DNA of 64,000 nt from Bacteroidota bacterium (GCA_023251755.1 JAHEYF010000008.1:1-64000); one strand, 5' to 3'; counted from the stretch's first letter, positions 35,203-45,409 are shown. Translations and numbers: made by a program. The notes: a model not told the origin generated them from the letters alone.

Positions 35203-36699
35203 TCAATATTTTTCAATGTATTCAAAGCCCTCTTTATTTAATTTACACATCACCCATCCGTAAAAATTGAAGAGTTTAAAAACATTTTCTTCATACTCCG
35301 TCTTTTTCAATTCGAGCAAGGCCTCAGCCAAACTCAGGAATGCAGCCCGCTCCTCGGCTGTGTTACCTGCTGCAATTAATTTTTTAAGCCCTGAGATCAG
35401 TACTTTTTCAAACTTAAAATACAATGAATTTGTAATCAGGTACCGGAATAAATTACTGATAGCATACTCCAGGTAATCCAATTGTTTTAATTCATAATAC
35501 AACACTAAGCGGTAAAGTTTAATTACATTGGTCATGTTTTTTAATGTATGATTGCTGGTTGATTCATCCATCTTGTTGATCCATTCCAATGCTTTTTTAA
35601 AATCATCCAGCATAAAATAATTAACCGAAATATTAGTAATGATGTGCAGCTTAAAGTCTGGTTTTAACACCTCCTGTGTAGCGCAAAACAGGGCACGGTT
35701 CTTCTTTAAACCTTCCGCTCTGTTTGTTGCATTTGTATGCCGGAGCCAATATGATTCATACATCAGACAAGCTTCCGTTTTACTGATCTCATTGCTCTTA
35801 AATTTCAGTTCCCTGCTCATCAGGGTGCTCAGTAGCTCAGGCAGCCTATCAGGCCGGCCACTGTATGCGTAAAAATACATGAGGTGAATCAGCGAAGAGA
35901 CAGAGGTTTGTTCCAGTTCCTGGTTATTCGTTGCTAAATTTGCAAGCAGCGACACATTCTGTTTGAAATAATATTCTGCCTGCTGATTTTTTTTAATCGC
36001 TAAAAAGTAAGTCCCTGCACCAACGCCATACTTCCACTTCGACATCAGGGACAATGGATAAGTTTCTCCTTTTTGCAAAACCGGCAATACAATCTGTTCA
36101 AGCTCTTTCAAATCGCTTTCATCTCGGATCATTATATTTTGTTTAAGTTTAAATGCCCTCAGCCGGTCCATAAGAATATTAAACTCAATATCTCTTTCTA
36201 TTTTTTCAAGCAAGTCGCCCAGCTCTTCTTCAAAGCAATCAATCGCATGGTTTTTAGGATGATTCAGTTTAACATTAACAGTAGAAGTAAATTCGGTAAG
36301 TATCAACCCGAAGTTATACAACTCATGTTTATCCGCTACTGCTTTGGCCTTCTTTAAGATATCCAGGCACTGTTCATACAACATTCGTTTATGAAGGGTC
36401 TCTGCGGTCGAGAGCATCCTGCACAGCTGAGTAACAGGAAGTCCGTTATCCAATTCGGAAATAAAATCGAGCAAACGGCTTTGCAAATAGTTTTTTATAC
36501 GTGAATAGTTTTTGAAATTATATTCATGTATTATTTTCTGTTCATTGTGTTCGGTCTGCCGTTCATACATTTCAAACACTGTTAAATATCCTTTTTGTTC
36601 AACAATGTTAACGGAAAGACAACGCTTCTTAAAAAGTCTACGCTCCTTTTCTGTCATAATGTGTATCAAGCCATGGAGACTATTTGAGAATGTCCGCAT
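35203..36699 (-). CDS. Uncharacterised ~500-residue helical protein, copy 1 (paralogue of 62318-63817)
   Basis: 498 residues, almost all helix, no signal peptide or membrane segment, so cytoplasmic. It starts MRTFSNSLHGLIHIMTEKER and contains GYLTVFEMYERQ, NYSRIKNYLQSRLLDFISEL, ISVNYFMLDDFKKALEWINK and LFNFYGWVMCKLNKEGFEYI. All these segments have close counterparts in the protein at 62318-63817, which I judge to be about 45% identical. The pattern of repeated helix pairs suggests a TPR-like scaffold. No function is known to me. It lies between a CHU_C protein gene (convergent) and an S8 protease gene (same strand). Confidence 0.8.
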   Translation of the reverse strand: MRTFSNSLHGLIHIMTEKERRLFKKRCLSVNIVEQKGYLTVFEMYERQTEHNEQKIIHEYNFKNYSRIKNYLQSRLLDFISELDNGLPVTQLCRMLSTAETLHKRMLYEQCLDILKKAKAVADKHELYNFGLILTEFTSTVNVKLNHPKNHAIDCFEEELGDLLEKIERDIEFNILMDRLRAFKLKQNIMIRDESDLKELEQIVLPVLQKGETYPLSLMSKWKYGVGAGTYFLAIKKNQQAEYYFKQNVSLLANLATNNQELEQTSVSSLIHLMYFYAYSGRPDRLPELLSTLMSRELKFKSNEISKTEACLMYESYWLRHTNATNRAEGLKKNRALFCATQEVLKPDFKLHIITNISVNYFMLDDFKKALEWINKMDESTSNHTLKNMTNVIKLYRLVLYYELKQLDYLEYAISNLFRYLITNSLYFKFEKVLISGLKKLIAAGNTAEERAAFLSLAEALLELKKTEYEENVFKLFNFYGWVMCKLNKEGFEYIEKY

Positions 36700-36853
36700 A
36701 TAAGTATGTTTTGATGTTAAACGCTACAGCTCTATTATTTCCGATTTGCACATGCGTAACACCCTACAACCCGGTTAATCACCCGGTCATTTAAATTAGA
36801 AGTCCACGCAATAGCTTTCCCTGTTCTTATAGTGAAAATGATCCCCCTGCGGG

Positions 36854-38566
36854 TTACCTTTGTCCGACAATTAATTTTCCGTTCTGTACCTGGCCATTTT
36901 CCGAAATGATGGTGTATAAGTAAATACCCTCTTCCATGCCTTCCCTCCCAACTTCGATGCGATTTTTCCTTTCGCTAATCTGTTTCACCATTTTTCCCAT
37001 CACGTCATATATTACAATACTGTGCATGGTGTTTGCAGAAGCATCATCAAATAAAAAATACACCCGCTCATTAAATGGATTTGGGTACAGTTGCAGACGA
37101 GCAGAGTAATCCGTTTTATTTTTAACACCAATTGTTGTTTGTGCAGTTAACAATGCCTGGTAAGCGTCTATTCTTCCCCAGCCCATATACTTGTCCCATC
37201 CTGCAATATCTTCAACTGGGATACCCACCTGGTCCTTAGCGGTAGTTTCGATAATGTTTTTAACCTGAGCCGGTGTTAAATTCGGATTTACTACGTAGAT
37301 CAATGAAGCGAGCCCTGTAACATGAGGAGCAGCCTGCGAAGTTCCGTTATAAGAATTGCCGATCGAATAATTATCCGTTCCGGAAGCCACACAACCCACT
37401 ATCCAATTTCCGGGAGCAACAACTGAAATATAATTTCCAAAATTACTTCCCTGTGAGCCGGCCCCTCCGGAACCAAACGGAACACAACGTGAATCATCTA
37501 CATTGGTTGCTCCAACAGCCATTACATGATTTAAGCAGGCCGGTGTCTGAGCGCTCCCACTATTGTTGTTGCCCATGGTGGTAACCAGCAACACATTTTT
37601 TCCATAAGCATAATCAATGGCACTTTGCATGGCTGCATCGGTAGTAACTCCTGTAAAGCCCAAAGACATGTTGATTACTTTGGCCCCGTTATCGGCAGCG
37701 TACTTAATTGCATTACAAATTACCGTTGAACTGAAACCGCTTGAGGAAGAAGAGTAATTAGAGACGATCATCAGCTTACATTTCCAGTTTATGCCTGCCC
37801 ACCCTGTTGAATTATTTCCGGTTGCCCCAATGATGCTGGCTACATTTGTTCCATGTCCGCCCGCATCAGCAACATTGTTGTTGTTCATGTTAAAGTTCCA
37901 GCCGTTTACATCATCCTTAAAACCATTTCCATCATCGTCCAAATTGTTCCCGGCTACTTCAGCAGTATTTGTCCAGATCCTTCCGCTAAACTCCGAATGG
38001 TTTAAATTTATTCCCCCATCAATGATTGCAACTATTGTATTTACATCGCCTGTTGTAATGTCCCATCCCGGTTTTATATTGATATCGGCTCCTGCCTTTG
38101 GGGTTTTTCCGTTAGCATAAGTAAAGCTACCATCATTGTATAAGCCCCATTGCAATTTAAATTTTGCAGCGGGTTCATTGGGTGTGAGACAGGTTTCTTG
38201 TTCTCCGTCTCTGTGGCCGATGTAGTTTGCCTGTGCATATTCAAACAAGCCTGTGGCTGAATATTCTTCGGCGAGAGCGGACACATTCTCCTCATTTTCA
38301 AACGTGAGAATAAAAGAGTTTTGCAAAGCAGCTGATGGAGGACCCTGAAAAAGGCCGGCAACACTTTTACAGTGATGAAACGCATTTAATTCATCCAAAG
38401 CAGGGATGCCACAATACACGATGCTTTTGTTCGTTTCAAATTCTACAGGCGCTGTTTGTTTAAATTTAACGATCAACTGCCTTTTCTCATATTCGGCAGG
38501 TACCTGGCTCCATGCTACTGATATTGGTATGAGCAAAACCATTACTGTACTTAGTTTATTTTTCAT
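36854..38566 (-). CDS. Secreted S8 (subtilisin-like) serine protease with T9SS sorting domain
   Basis: 570 residues from ATG 38566 (signal MKNKLSTVMVLLIPISVAWS); 27 extra upstream residues to 38647 are not signal-like. It has a short propeptide-like region, then the catalytic triad: Asp in VAIIDGGINLNHSEF, His in GGHGTNVASIIG, Ser in GTSQAAPHVTGLASL, with the oxyanion Asn in VTTMGNNNSG. The C-terminus is a type A sorting signal (LYPNPFNERVYFLF, EGIYLYTIISENG, GKLIV). It is predicted to be exported through T9SS and act outside the cell on proteins; maturation of neighbouring surface proteins is possible but unsupported. Confidence 0.92.
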   Translation of the reverse strand: MKNKLSTVMVLLIPISVAWSQVPAEYEKRQLIVKFKQTAPVEFETNKSIVYCGIPALDELNAFHHCKSVAGLFQGPPSAALQNSFILTFENEENVSALAEEYSATGLFEYAQANYIGHRDGEQETCLTPNEPAAKFKLQWGLYNDGSFTYANGKTPKAGADINIKPGWDITTGDVNTIVAIIDGGINLNHSEFSGRIWTNTAEVAGNNLDDDGNGFKDDVNGWNFNMNNNNVADAGGHGTNVASIIGATGNNSTGWAGINWKCKLMIVSNYSSSSSGFSSTVICNAIKYAADNGAKVINMSLGFTGVTTDAAMQSAIDYAYGKNVLLVTTMGNNNSGSAQTPACLNHVMAVGATNVDDSRCVPFGSGGAGSQGSNFGNYISVVAPGNWIVGCVASGTDNYSIGNSYNGTSQAAPHVTGLASLIYVVNPNLTPAQVKNIIETTAKDQVGIPVEDIAGWDKYMGWGRIDAYQALLTAQTTIGVKNKTDYSARLQLYPNPFNERVYFLFDDASANTMHSIVIYDVMGKMVKQISERKNRIEVGREGMEEGIYLYTIISENGQVQNGKLIVGQR

Positions 38567-38999
38567 GCTGGTGTTATTATATGAATAAAGATTTGATTGA
38601 AGTCTGGAAGTATCTATTTTATTAGTGTAACAAAGCCGGTAAGTCAATTTTTCTCATTGTTGAAAGCTAAATAAATGGACAACCGCTCTATGCATTCAAT
38701 AAATTATTCTTGTTGTGCTGAAGGCATTTTTATAAGCCCGCTGATGGTCCTCCAGGCTACAGTGAATATGATTGTTAGTTGTTGAAACATGATGAAGAGT
38801 TTATGGCATCAAAAATCTGTCATTTGAAATGCATTTGAAAATCAAAAATTGTCAATAATCGGGAAATCAGAAGGTTTATCTGAATTGATTTCAGGCATAA
38901 ACTGATCGCTGCGGAAGGAGTTGATGAACAGGAAATTCACTTGTAAAAGCCTACTACGAGGGGAATACGAATTAAATAACAATCGGAAAAGCAGGTGCT
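38567..38999. other. Gene-free region upstream of the S8 protease
   Basis: 433 bp with no convincing gene. It holds one full copy of the shared T9SS-cargo promoter block (38810-38866). A related word, TTTTCCGATTGTTA on the minus strand, lies at 38967-38980, close to the 3' end of the next gene. The distance from the promoter block to ATG 38566 would give a leader of about 230 nt. Confidence 0.4.
38810..38866 (-). promoter_or_regulatory. Shared T9SS-cargo promoter upstream of the S8 protease
   Basis: On the minus strand CCCGATTATTG-ACAA-TTTTTGATTTT (complement of 38838-38863) is followed 20 bases later by GATTTTTG (complement of 38810-38817), one base off the -7 consensus. The 24-bp core is identical to the 26701 and 31637 copies apart from the 4-base spacer. 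Confidence 0.5.
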
Positions 39000-40508
39000 T
39001 TATTTAATATTGGATTTGGTATCAATCTGGTTATCGACCCATGCTAAATAATCAAAATATTTTTTTGTGATCTGCTCGTTGTGCGGATCGGTAAACAGGG
39101 AACTCAGTGTGCTTTTCAACTGCAATAATACTTCCCGGCGTTCGGCAGGAACGTAAAACCTATCCGTCTGTTTCGAAAAAAACACAAGCAATGCAGTATA
39201 AACAGGGTTGGGCTCACCATATTTTACAATAAACCGTTTTGCTTTAATTACCATAGATGGAAGCTGATCGTAATTTGCAAGGCAAAAATGAACCAGCAAT
39301 GAATAGATGTGTGCTAAACAAAATAAATCGACCCGTAAATTCTTATACCCCTCATTCAAAATATTGTTAATATAAATAAGTGCTTTTTTTACGTTGTTCA
39401 CCTGTATATAGGCTTCCGATAAATTTAACCACAAGGCAAGCCTATTGTTGAGCTTAAACCGCTCATACTCTTCCTGCAAAATAGGAGTCGATAAATAATA
39501 ACTGATCCCTTCATCATACCTGCCCTGAATATTAAACCACTTTAACTTCGCCACATAAAAATTGCTCACCATTTCAACAATTTCCGATTCGTGCATAGTG
39601 CCAATAAGCTTGTGAACATTGTCAATTGCATTGTTAAATTCCTGAAGCGATATAATTTCGAGGTTTGAATACAACCAGTTGAAAAGGTTTAAAAGGTAAT
39701 CGCGGTAATACACTGTTTTAAGCAAAGGCTCTTTTTCGAAAAGTTTATTTGCACTGATCACAAACGAGGTTTCTTCCTTGTCCATTAAAAAACAATGAAA
39801 AATATGGCGCTGCCGCAATAAAACTATTTGTGCTACCTGAGAGGAGGCCGCTTTATTGTTGTTTAGCCATTCAAATTGTTTTACATGTTGTCTGATCGTT
39901 GGTTCATCCACGCCTGAAAGGGCCCCTCCGGTTTTCATTCCCAAAAGATACATCTCCACATGCAAATGTTTTATATCATAATACTCCTGTAATTGACCAA
40001 TGTTGTGCTGTATTTTATTAAAGATGTCGGAATACACCAGGTTCATTTCATCTTCCTGTTTAGGATCCCAGAAAGTAAAAAGGTAAAGCTCCCTTGCTTC
40101 AATCAGGCAATTTAAAAGGGAGGCCTGTTCAGCCAGACTTATTGCTTTGAATGCTTTCTTTCTGGCCTGGTTCATCAGGGTTTTTTTGATCAGTATCCTG
40201 CATTGATCAAGCAACGAATTTACTTCCGACCGGACTGTTTTATTGTTGTAGAACATTTCCAATGAAAACATTATACGCTTGTGTAAATAATTTTTAAGGT
40301 CGGGGAAATGAGCAGGCGAAATTTTAAGACGATGCATGATCTTTTTTTCATCGTACTCTTTACTGGCTGCTATGGCATCAAACAACCTGAGGTAGTGCTC
40401 GTTTTGACTGCTCCGGTAAGTACTGGCCACTAATTTAAAATTGGCCTTTTCAGTTTTGCTTAAGGTTTTAATTAATTCAAATAATTCTTTAGATGAAGTT
40501 TTTGCCAT
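39000..40508 (-). CDS. Uncharacterised ~500-residue helical protein, divergent family member (copy 2)
   Basis: 502 residues, predominantly helical, no signal or membrane segment. The N-terminus SSKELFELIKTLSKTEKANFKL and the following YLRLFDAIAASKEYDEKKIM, DLKNYLHKRIMFSLEMFYNN follow the same plan as copies 1 and 3 (short LIxxLxKxEKxxFK start, a YLxxF-D/E block, then RIKNYLxxR). Overall similarity is low, so it is a distant paralogue. I recall many similar unannotated proteins in Bacteroidota genomes. Function unknown; the middle and C-terminal helices could form a TPR-like superhelix. Confidence 0.75.
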   Translation of the reverse strand: MAKTSSKELFELIKTLSKTEKANFKLVASTYRSSQNEHYLRLFDAIAASKEYDEKKIMHRLKISPAHFPDLKNYLHKRIMFSLEMFYNNKTVRSEVNSLLDQCRILIKKTLMNQARKKAFKAISLAEQASLLNCLIEARELYLFTFWDPKQEDEMNLVYSDIFNKIQHNIGQLQEYYDIKHLHVEMYLLGMKTGGALSGVDEPTIRQHVKQFEWLNNNKAASSQVAQIVLLRQRHIFHCFLMDKEETSFVISANKLFEKEPLLKTVYYRDYLLNLFNWLYSNLEIISLQEFNNAIDNVHKLIGTMHESEIVEMVSNFYVAKLKWFNIQGRYDEGISYYLSTPILQEEYERFKLNNRLALWLNLSEAYIQVNNVKKALIYINNILNEGYKNLRVDLFCLAHIYSLLVHFCLANYDQLPSMVIKAKRFIVKYGEPNPVYTALLVFFSKQTDRFYVPAERREVLLQLKSTLSSLFTDPHNEQITKKYFDYLAWVDNQIDTKSNIK

Positions 40509-40928
40509 AAATTTTCTTTAGCTGTTAACATATAACGCAAATCGTTCCGGAAGTCGTCTCAAAATCAATTTGCAATTTATCATTCAAACAGGCTCCATTT
40601 TGCCCCTTTCACTTAAGATTGCCCGTGTTTTTGGCTGCAATTTTTTAATAAAATAACTCGACTTTTTTAGGATTAAATTTTTTTCTCCCCTTTTAATGTC
40701 TTTGTTCTGAATAAAATACAGCGACTTCATGTTATCATTACTTACCAAAAAAGTGATGCCGCCTGCTATCTCAATTACCTCTTTTAATTTGTCTTTCAGT
40801 TTTAATAGTTCTAAAATTGCTTTTATTCCACTTAAGATCAGCAATTCACTTATTAAGGTATGAATTTAATTCTTCTTCACTATAAGATTGAATAAAATTA
40901 ATTGAACCTAAAAAACACTAAGGCCACA
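40509..40928. other. Gene-free region upstream of the 1488-residue secreted protein
   Basis: 420 bp between divergent genes. An 86-codon frame on the minus strand (40584-40844) exists, but I see nothing that supports translation. I find neither the shared T9SS-cargo block nor a clean vegetative promoter. Confidence 0.4.
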
Positions 40929-43900
40929 ATGAACAGGAGCAGGTATTTTCAGTTTCAAAAAACCGTTTTAGCAAAAATTCTTTTTGTTATTATTTTTCCA
41001 TTCAGTGTTCAGTCCGCTGATATTGTTTTAAATTTTTGCCCCATAACAAAAATCCAAGCCTCTCATGAATGGAGCGCCGGTATTCAAATTCAAAACAACA
41101 GCGGTGTTGTGCTTGACCTGCTCAACAACAATTTTATTTTAAACTGGCCCGGCCTGGTTTCCCTGCAATATCCATTTTCCAATGTTACCCATACCGGAAC
41201 AAACTGGAGTTTTACCATCAATTTGAATTGGCCCGGTACCATGTCTGTTGGTGCAACTGCCAACCTCTCTGTTTCTGGAAATAATTTTTCTGGTGCATTA
41301 CAATTTCCAACAAGTGGCACGTATACACAGAATGGAACAACTTATTCGGTTGAAGTAAAAAACTGCAACCAAACTCAGAATTATGAATTGTATAATTCCA
41401 CTTATGAGTTTAACCGCGATTGTTTTTTATATTCACCTGCTAAGTTCTGCCTGGGGCAGGGGGCAACCGAAATATGGTATGGCGAAGGAGTTTTTGATGC
41501 GATGATCCCCACCAATCGTCCAAGCTGGGCAATTGGTGTAATGGTAGCGCACCGGCTTTTTACAAATTTAGTTGGAGAGGATATTTTATCGCCTAATTTC
41601 TGGATGGCAACAGCCATGAATGAATCCCGGATGACCTGCGACCCAACTATTGCACCCAATCTTAGCGGCGGGCATTTTCCAATTAACGGAAATGCAAACA
41701 CAGGAACAGGTGTGTACAATCCAACCAACAATTGTTTTCAGGTGTTAAGTATCGGTTATGCCCAGATTGCCAACAACCAACCCGATTTATTTGCCCAGAC
41801 CAATGCCTATGGAACTGCCCAATACGCGAATGTAGTGGACAACGGAAATTGGGAAACAGGCGCATTGGCCCTTGCTTATTACCATTACCAGGATATGCGC
41901 TACTGGGATCAGATTTATTGTTTTAATGTAATGAAGACCTGGAAAGATGCGGCAGACCCATATACAGTTGAAAAAATTTTTTACCACGCTTATCACGATG
42001 GCCCTAATGCAGGAATTGCTCTTTTAAACGACATTAAAGCCAACTACACCGCAGCTACCGCGGCAACAAACATGAACACCGTTGTTACAACAGGAGGCAC
42101 CTGGAGCCAGGTCAATGCCGGTGGCAGCTCACAAAAGGTGGGCAATTTTACGTATTTGCTCGATGGAAACAATGGCACAATTTACCCTTGTTCAAAAGCA
42201 GATTATACCACAAACTATTTGGGTTGTTATAATGATCCGATCAAATGGACTGATGTTGTTTATTACCTGGACAGAATTAAAATACTATATCCTGCATTAC
42301 AACAAGGCCCTGTACAAGCTGCTATTCAGGCTGTTTTCAACAGCATCAACGGTGGGGCCACTATCAACTTCGAAGACCTCGGAAAAGTAATTGATGAAAT
42401 TGTCATACAGATGGGGGGTCATGACCCATCCAAATACATTGCTACACAATTTGCCGCTTCAAAAACCTGTACGGATAATGCAATGGGGGTTTCTTTGCAA
42501 ACCAACGATACCATTTGCCCCGGAACAGCTGGTGAATTACAGGTTTGGTTATCGGGCAACAAGAATTTTAAGTTCACTTTGTTATATCCCAACGGATCAA
42601 CACAAACATTTTCCAATGTCGACCATTCCCCTTTTATTGTTCCAATCAACCAACCCGGGCCTTATGAAATTATTTATTTTGAAGACAGCAGCAGGGTTGG
42701 AGACCTGAATTGTTTATTTAGTAAACTTACCGTGCAAAGTAAAAACGGGAACATTGTTCAATGGGACAAGAGTACTTTAACCGGGAACCCGCCTTGCACC
42801 TATGGTCCGCTTGTAATAAAAAACACCGGACCCGATCAGGTAAGTGTTACCTATACATATAATGGTGGCTTTCCGCAAACAGTCAACATTCCAGCAGGTA
42901 CAAGCTTATATACTGTTTCCACAAACCCTGCTCCCGGGCAATACATCATCACTACCATGACCCCTAATAAATGCGGTACTCCCGTTAACGATACCATTCG
43001 CATCTGCTCAGATTGTACAAAGCCCCGTGCTGTAATTTCAGGAGGTGCTTCTATATGTGCGGGCGATAGTGTACAACTGACTGTAACTGTTTCAGGCGGT
43101 ATTGGCCCTTATAACATAAAACTTAGCGACGGCACAAACAACTGGAACGTTTTTAATATAAACGGGCCGGTCTATACCTTTTATGTTGCCCAGACCGGCA
43201 CCTATATGGTTGATTCGGTTTGGAATTCAAATTGTGATACCCTGGGATCGGGGTTGGCTGTGGTAAACATACAGGCATTGCCCACCCTCACTGTTTCGGG
43301 CGATACAACAATTTGTGCCGGGGACACCGCATTGCTTCACCTTGCTTTAACAGGCCATCCTCCTTTTGCACTTGTTATTTCGAATGGAAGTCTATCTGTT
43401 CCGCTTACTACCGGATCAACAACTTATTCGGTTGCTTTAACAACGCCGGGAACTTATACGCTCAGTCTTACAGATTCAACTGCCTGTGTTGTTACTAAAA
43501 ATGTGACGGTACTTGTTGCACCTGATCCAACGGTGGATTTAGGCGCAGACATTTTTTTATGTTATGGCGAAAGTGTTGCGCTTGACGCGGGAAGTGGCTT
43601 TGCTGTTTATGCATGGTCGGGCACAGGCACAGGATCAGCTCAAACCAGTATAGCCGACACCAGTGGAACCTATTTTGTGCAGGTAACCAATGCAGCCGGT
43701 TGTAGTGCAGGTGATAGTGTACAGGTAGACATCAATCCTAAAATCAACGCGACATTTGCAAGTGATTCAATCAGTATTTGTCCGGGCGACAGCATACAAC
43801 TTTCTGTTACGCCTACCGGCGGAGCCCCTGCCTATACCTATACCTGGGGCGGCCTGGCCAGTGGAACAGCAACAAGCTTTACTGCGGGAGCAAACGGTTG

Positions 43901-45395
43901 GTACACTGTAACCGTGAGCGATGCGAAAGTCTGTTTTTCGACAGACAGCATTTATGTAAAAACAAGCAGTACCCTAAGCATAAACCTTGCTGATAAAACA
44001 ATATGTGAAAACGATAGTGCCCTGTTGGATTGTGGCTACAATCCGGGCAATTATACCATAGCGTGGTCGGGAGGACAAACCACACAGGCTATTTATATAA
44101 ACACCGCAGGCACCTATAGCGTATCAGTTACCAACAATGGCGCCTGCAGTGGTGCCGACAGCATGCTCTTAACTGTTCACCCGCTTCCTGACTTAACAGG
44201 AATAGCCGACACAACTGCCGTATGCAGCGGAACTGCGGCAATCATCAACAGCAATTTAGGAATTGGGTATAGCTGTAATTGGAACCCCGGCAATGTAACA
44301 ACACCTAACTTAACTACAAGCAACGCCGGCACTTATACGCTTACGGTTACCAATACAAATACAACCTGTGTTAACCATACCCAGGTCAATGTAGGGCTGT
44401 ATCCTTTGCCACCGCTTAGTTTACACCAGGACCTCGATACCTGCACGGGCATCACCCTGACCCTGCAGAATTATACCAATACATCGCCGGGCTTAATTTA
44501 CAACTGGACCAAATCAAGTACCGGTACTACAAGTATTGGTACCTCGCCTACCCTGCAAATTACAACAGCCGATATGTATCAATTAGAAATCAGTGATGCG
44601 CATGGATGCAAAAATTCAGATACTGTACAGGTAAATTTCCGCCTCCAGCCATTTATTGATTTATCGGGAGGGGCGGATACACTTGCGATCTGCAAAGGAA
44701 AAACACTGGCACTCAATGCCGGAAACCCCGGCATGACTTACGCCTGGTCTCCGGGAGGACAAAGCACCCAAAGCATTGTCGTTTCAATGAATGGACTATT
44801 CAGCGTTGTGGTGAGCAATGGCAATTGCAAAGATACCGATGCTGTGTATATTCAAACAATAGTACTCCCACACAATGTGCTGCATGATACGTTGAAAGCC
44901 ATCAGGCCTTTTTATTGTTTTGATGAGCTTGGTTCAGGGGTAGTGTTATCAGCCCTTGCCCAGGATAATACAATGTATAATTATTTGTGGGCACCGGGTG
45001 GCGAAACAACACAGGCTATTGTAATTACTACCGCTGGAACCTACCAGCTAACATTAAGTATTGATGGCTGTACAGAGGAAGAAGAAATAACAATTATTGA
45101 TTATTGTGAACCGGCGATATATGTACCCAATGCATTTACACCCAACAATGATAACAGCAACGACACCTTCGGACCCAAAGGAATATATGTGAACGATTAT
45201 CATTTTATGATTTTTGACCGCTGGGGAGAACTTGTATTTGAAACAAGTGATTTAACAAAAGGATGGAATGGTTCTTATAAGGGCAACGAAGTCCAGGAAG
45301 CTGTGTTTGTATGGAAGCTGGATTACAGCGAAAACCTAAGCAATGGCAAATCACGCAATCAACAAAAATTTGGAACCGTAACCTTGCTTCGATAA
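40929..45395 (+). CDS. Giant secreted protein: CBM-like and lysozyme-like N-terminal part, Ig-like repeats, gliding-motility C-terminal domain
   Basis: 1488 residues from ATG 40929 (signal VLAKILFVIIFPFSVQSA); TTG 40902 would add nine residues. Residues about 30-140 form a beta-domain rich in Asn and Trp (FILNWPGLVSLQYPF, FTINLNWPGTM) reminiscent of a cellulose-binding module. Residues about 160-400 include SPNFWMATAMNESRMTCD followed by VLSIGYAQIANNQPDLF, which recalls the catalytic Glu and the G-x-x-Q helix of lysozyme-like transglycosylases. Then come eight or so Ig/PKD-like modules with CxGDS motifs (ICAGDSVQLTV, ICPGDSIQLSV) and CHU_C (PNAFTPNNDNSNDTFGPKG, MIFDRWGELVF, AVFVWKLDY, FGTVTLLR). 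It is a T9SS cargo; cell-wall or glycan degradation is an inference. Confidence 0.88.
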   Translation: MNRSRYFQFQKTVLAKILFVIIFPFSVQSADIVLNFCPITKIQASHEWSAGIQIQNNSGVVLDLLNNNFILNWPGLVSLQYPFSNVTHTGTNWSFTINLNWPGTMSVGATANLSVSGNNFSGALQFPTSGTYTQNGTTYSVEVKNCNQTQNYELYNSTYEFNRDCFLYSPAKFCLGQGATEIWYGEGVFDAMIPTNRPSWAIGVMVAHRLFTNLVGEDILSPNFWMATAMNESRMTCDPTIAPNLSGGHFPINGNANTGTGVYNPTNNCFQVLSIGYAQIANNQPDLFAQTNAYGTAQYANVVDNGNWETGALALAYYHYQDMRYWDQIYCFNVMKTWKDAADPYTVEKIFYHAYHDGPNAGIALLNDIKANYTAATAATNMNTVVTTGGTWSQVNAGGSSQKVGNFTYLLDGNNGTIYPCSKADYTTNYLGCYNDPIKWTDVVYYLDRIKILYPALQQGPVQAAIQAVFNSINGGATINFEDLGKVIDEIVIQMGGHDPSKYIATQFAASKTCTDNAMGVSLQTNDTICPGTAGELQVWLSGNKNFKFTLLYPNGSTQTFSNVDHSPFIVPINQPGPYEIIYFEDSSRVGDLNCLFSKLTVQSKNGNIVQWDKSTLTGNPPCTYGPLVIKNTGPDQVSVTYTYNGGFPQTVNIPAGTSLYTVSTNPAPGQYIITTMTPNKCGTPVNDTIRICSDCTKPRAVISGGASICAGDSVQLTVTVSGGIGPYNIKLSDGTNNWNVFNINGPVYTFYVAQTGTYMVDSVWNSNCDTLGSGLAVVNIQALPTLTVSGDTTICAGDTALLHLALTGHPPFALVISNGSLSVPLTTGSTTYSVALTTPGTYTLSLTDSTACVVTKNVTVLVAPDPTVDLGADIFLCYGESVALDAGSGFAVYAWSGTGTGSAQTSIADTSGTYFVQVTNAAGCSAGDSVQVDINPKINATFASDSISICPGDSIQLSVTPTGGAPAYTYTWGGLASGTATSFTAGANGWYTVTVSDAKVCFSTDSIYVKTSSTLSINLADKTICENDSALLDCGYNPGNYTIAWSGGQTTQAIYINTAGTYSVSVTNNGACSGADSMLLTVHPLPDLTGIADTTAVCSGTAAIINSNLGIGYSCNWNPGNVTTPNLTTSNAGTYTLTVTNTNTTCVNHTQVNVGLYPLPPLSLHQDLDTCTGITLTLQNYTNTSPGLIYNWTKSSTGTTSIGTSPTLQITTADMYQLEISDAHGCKNSDTVQVNFRLQPFIDLSGGADTLAICKGKTLALNAGNPGMTYAWSPGGQSTQSIVVSMNGLFSVVVSNGNCKDTDAVYIQTIVLPHNVLHDTLKAIRPFYCFDELGSGVVLSALAQDNTMYNYLWAPGGETTQAIVITTAGTYQLTLSIDGCTEEEEITIIDYCEPAIYVPNAFTPNNDNSNDTFGPKGIYVNDYHFMIFDRWGELVFETSDLTKGWNGSYKGNEVQEAVFVWKLDYSENLSNGKSRNQQKFGTVTLLR

Positions 45396-45409
45396 CTAAA
45401 AAACCAATT

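Noticed and set aside
36725-36750. TATTTCCGATTTGCAC as a further copy of the T9SS-cargo motif
   Set aside because: Only the TTTCCGATT part matches; the second half-block and the -7 spacing are missing.
40584-40844. 86-codon frame on the minus strand
   Set aside because: It lies in the divergent promoter region of two larger genes, has no recognisable motif and a composition like the AT-rich background; I could not support it as a gene.
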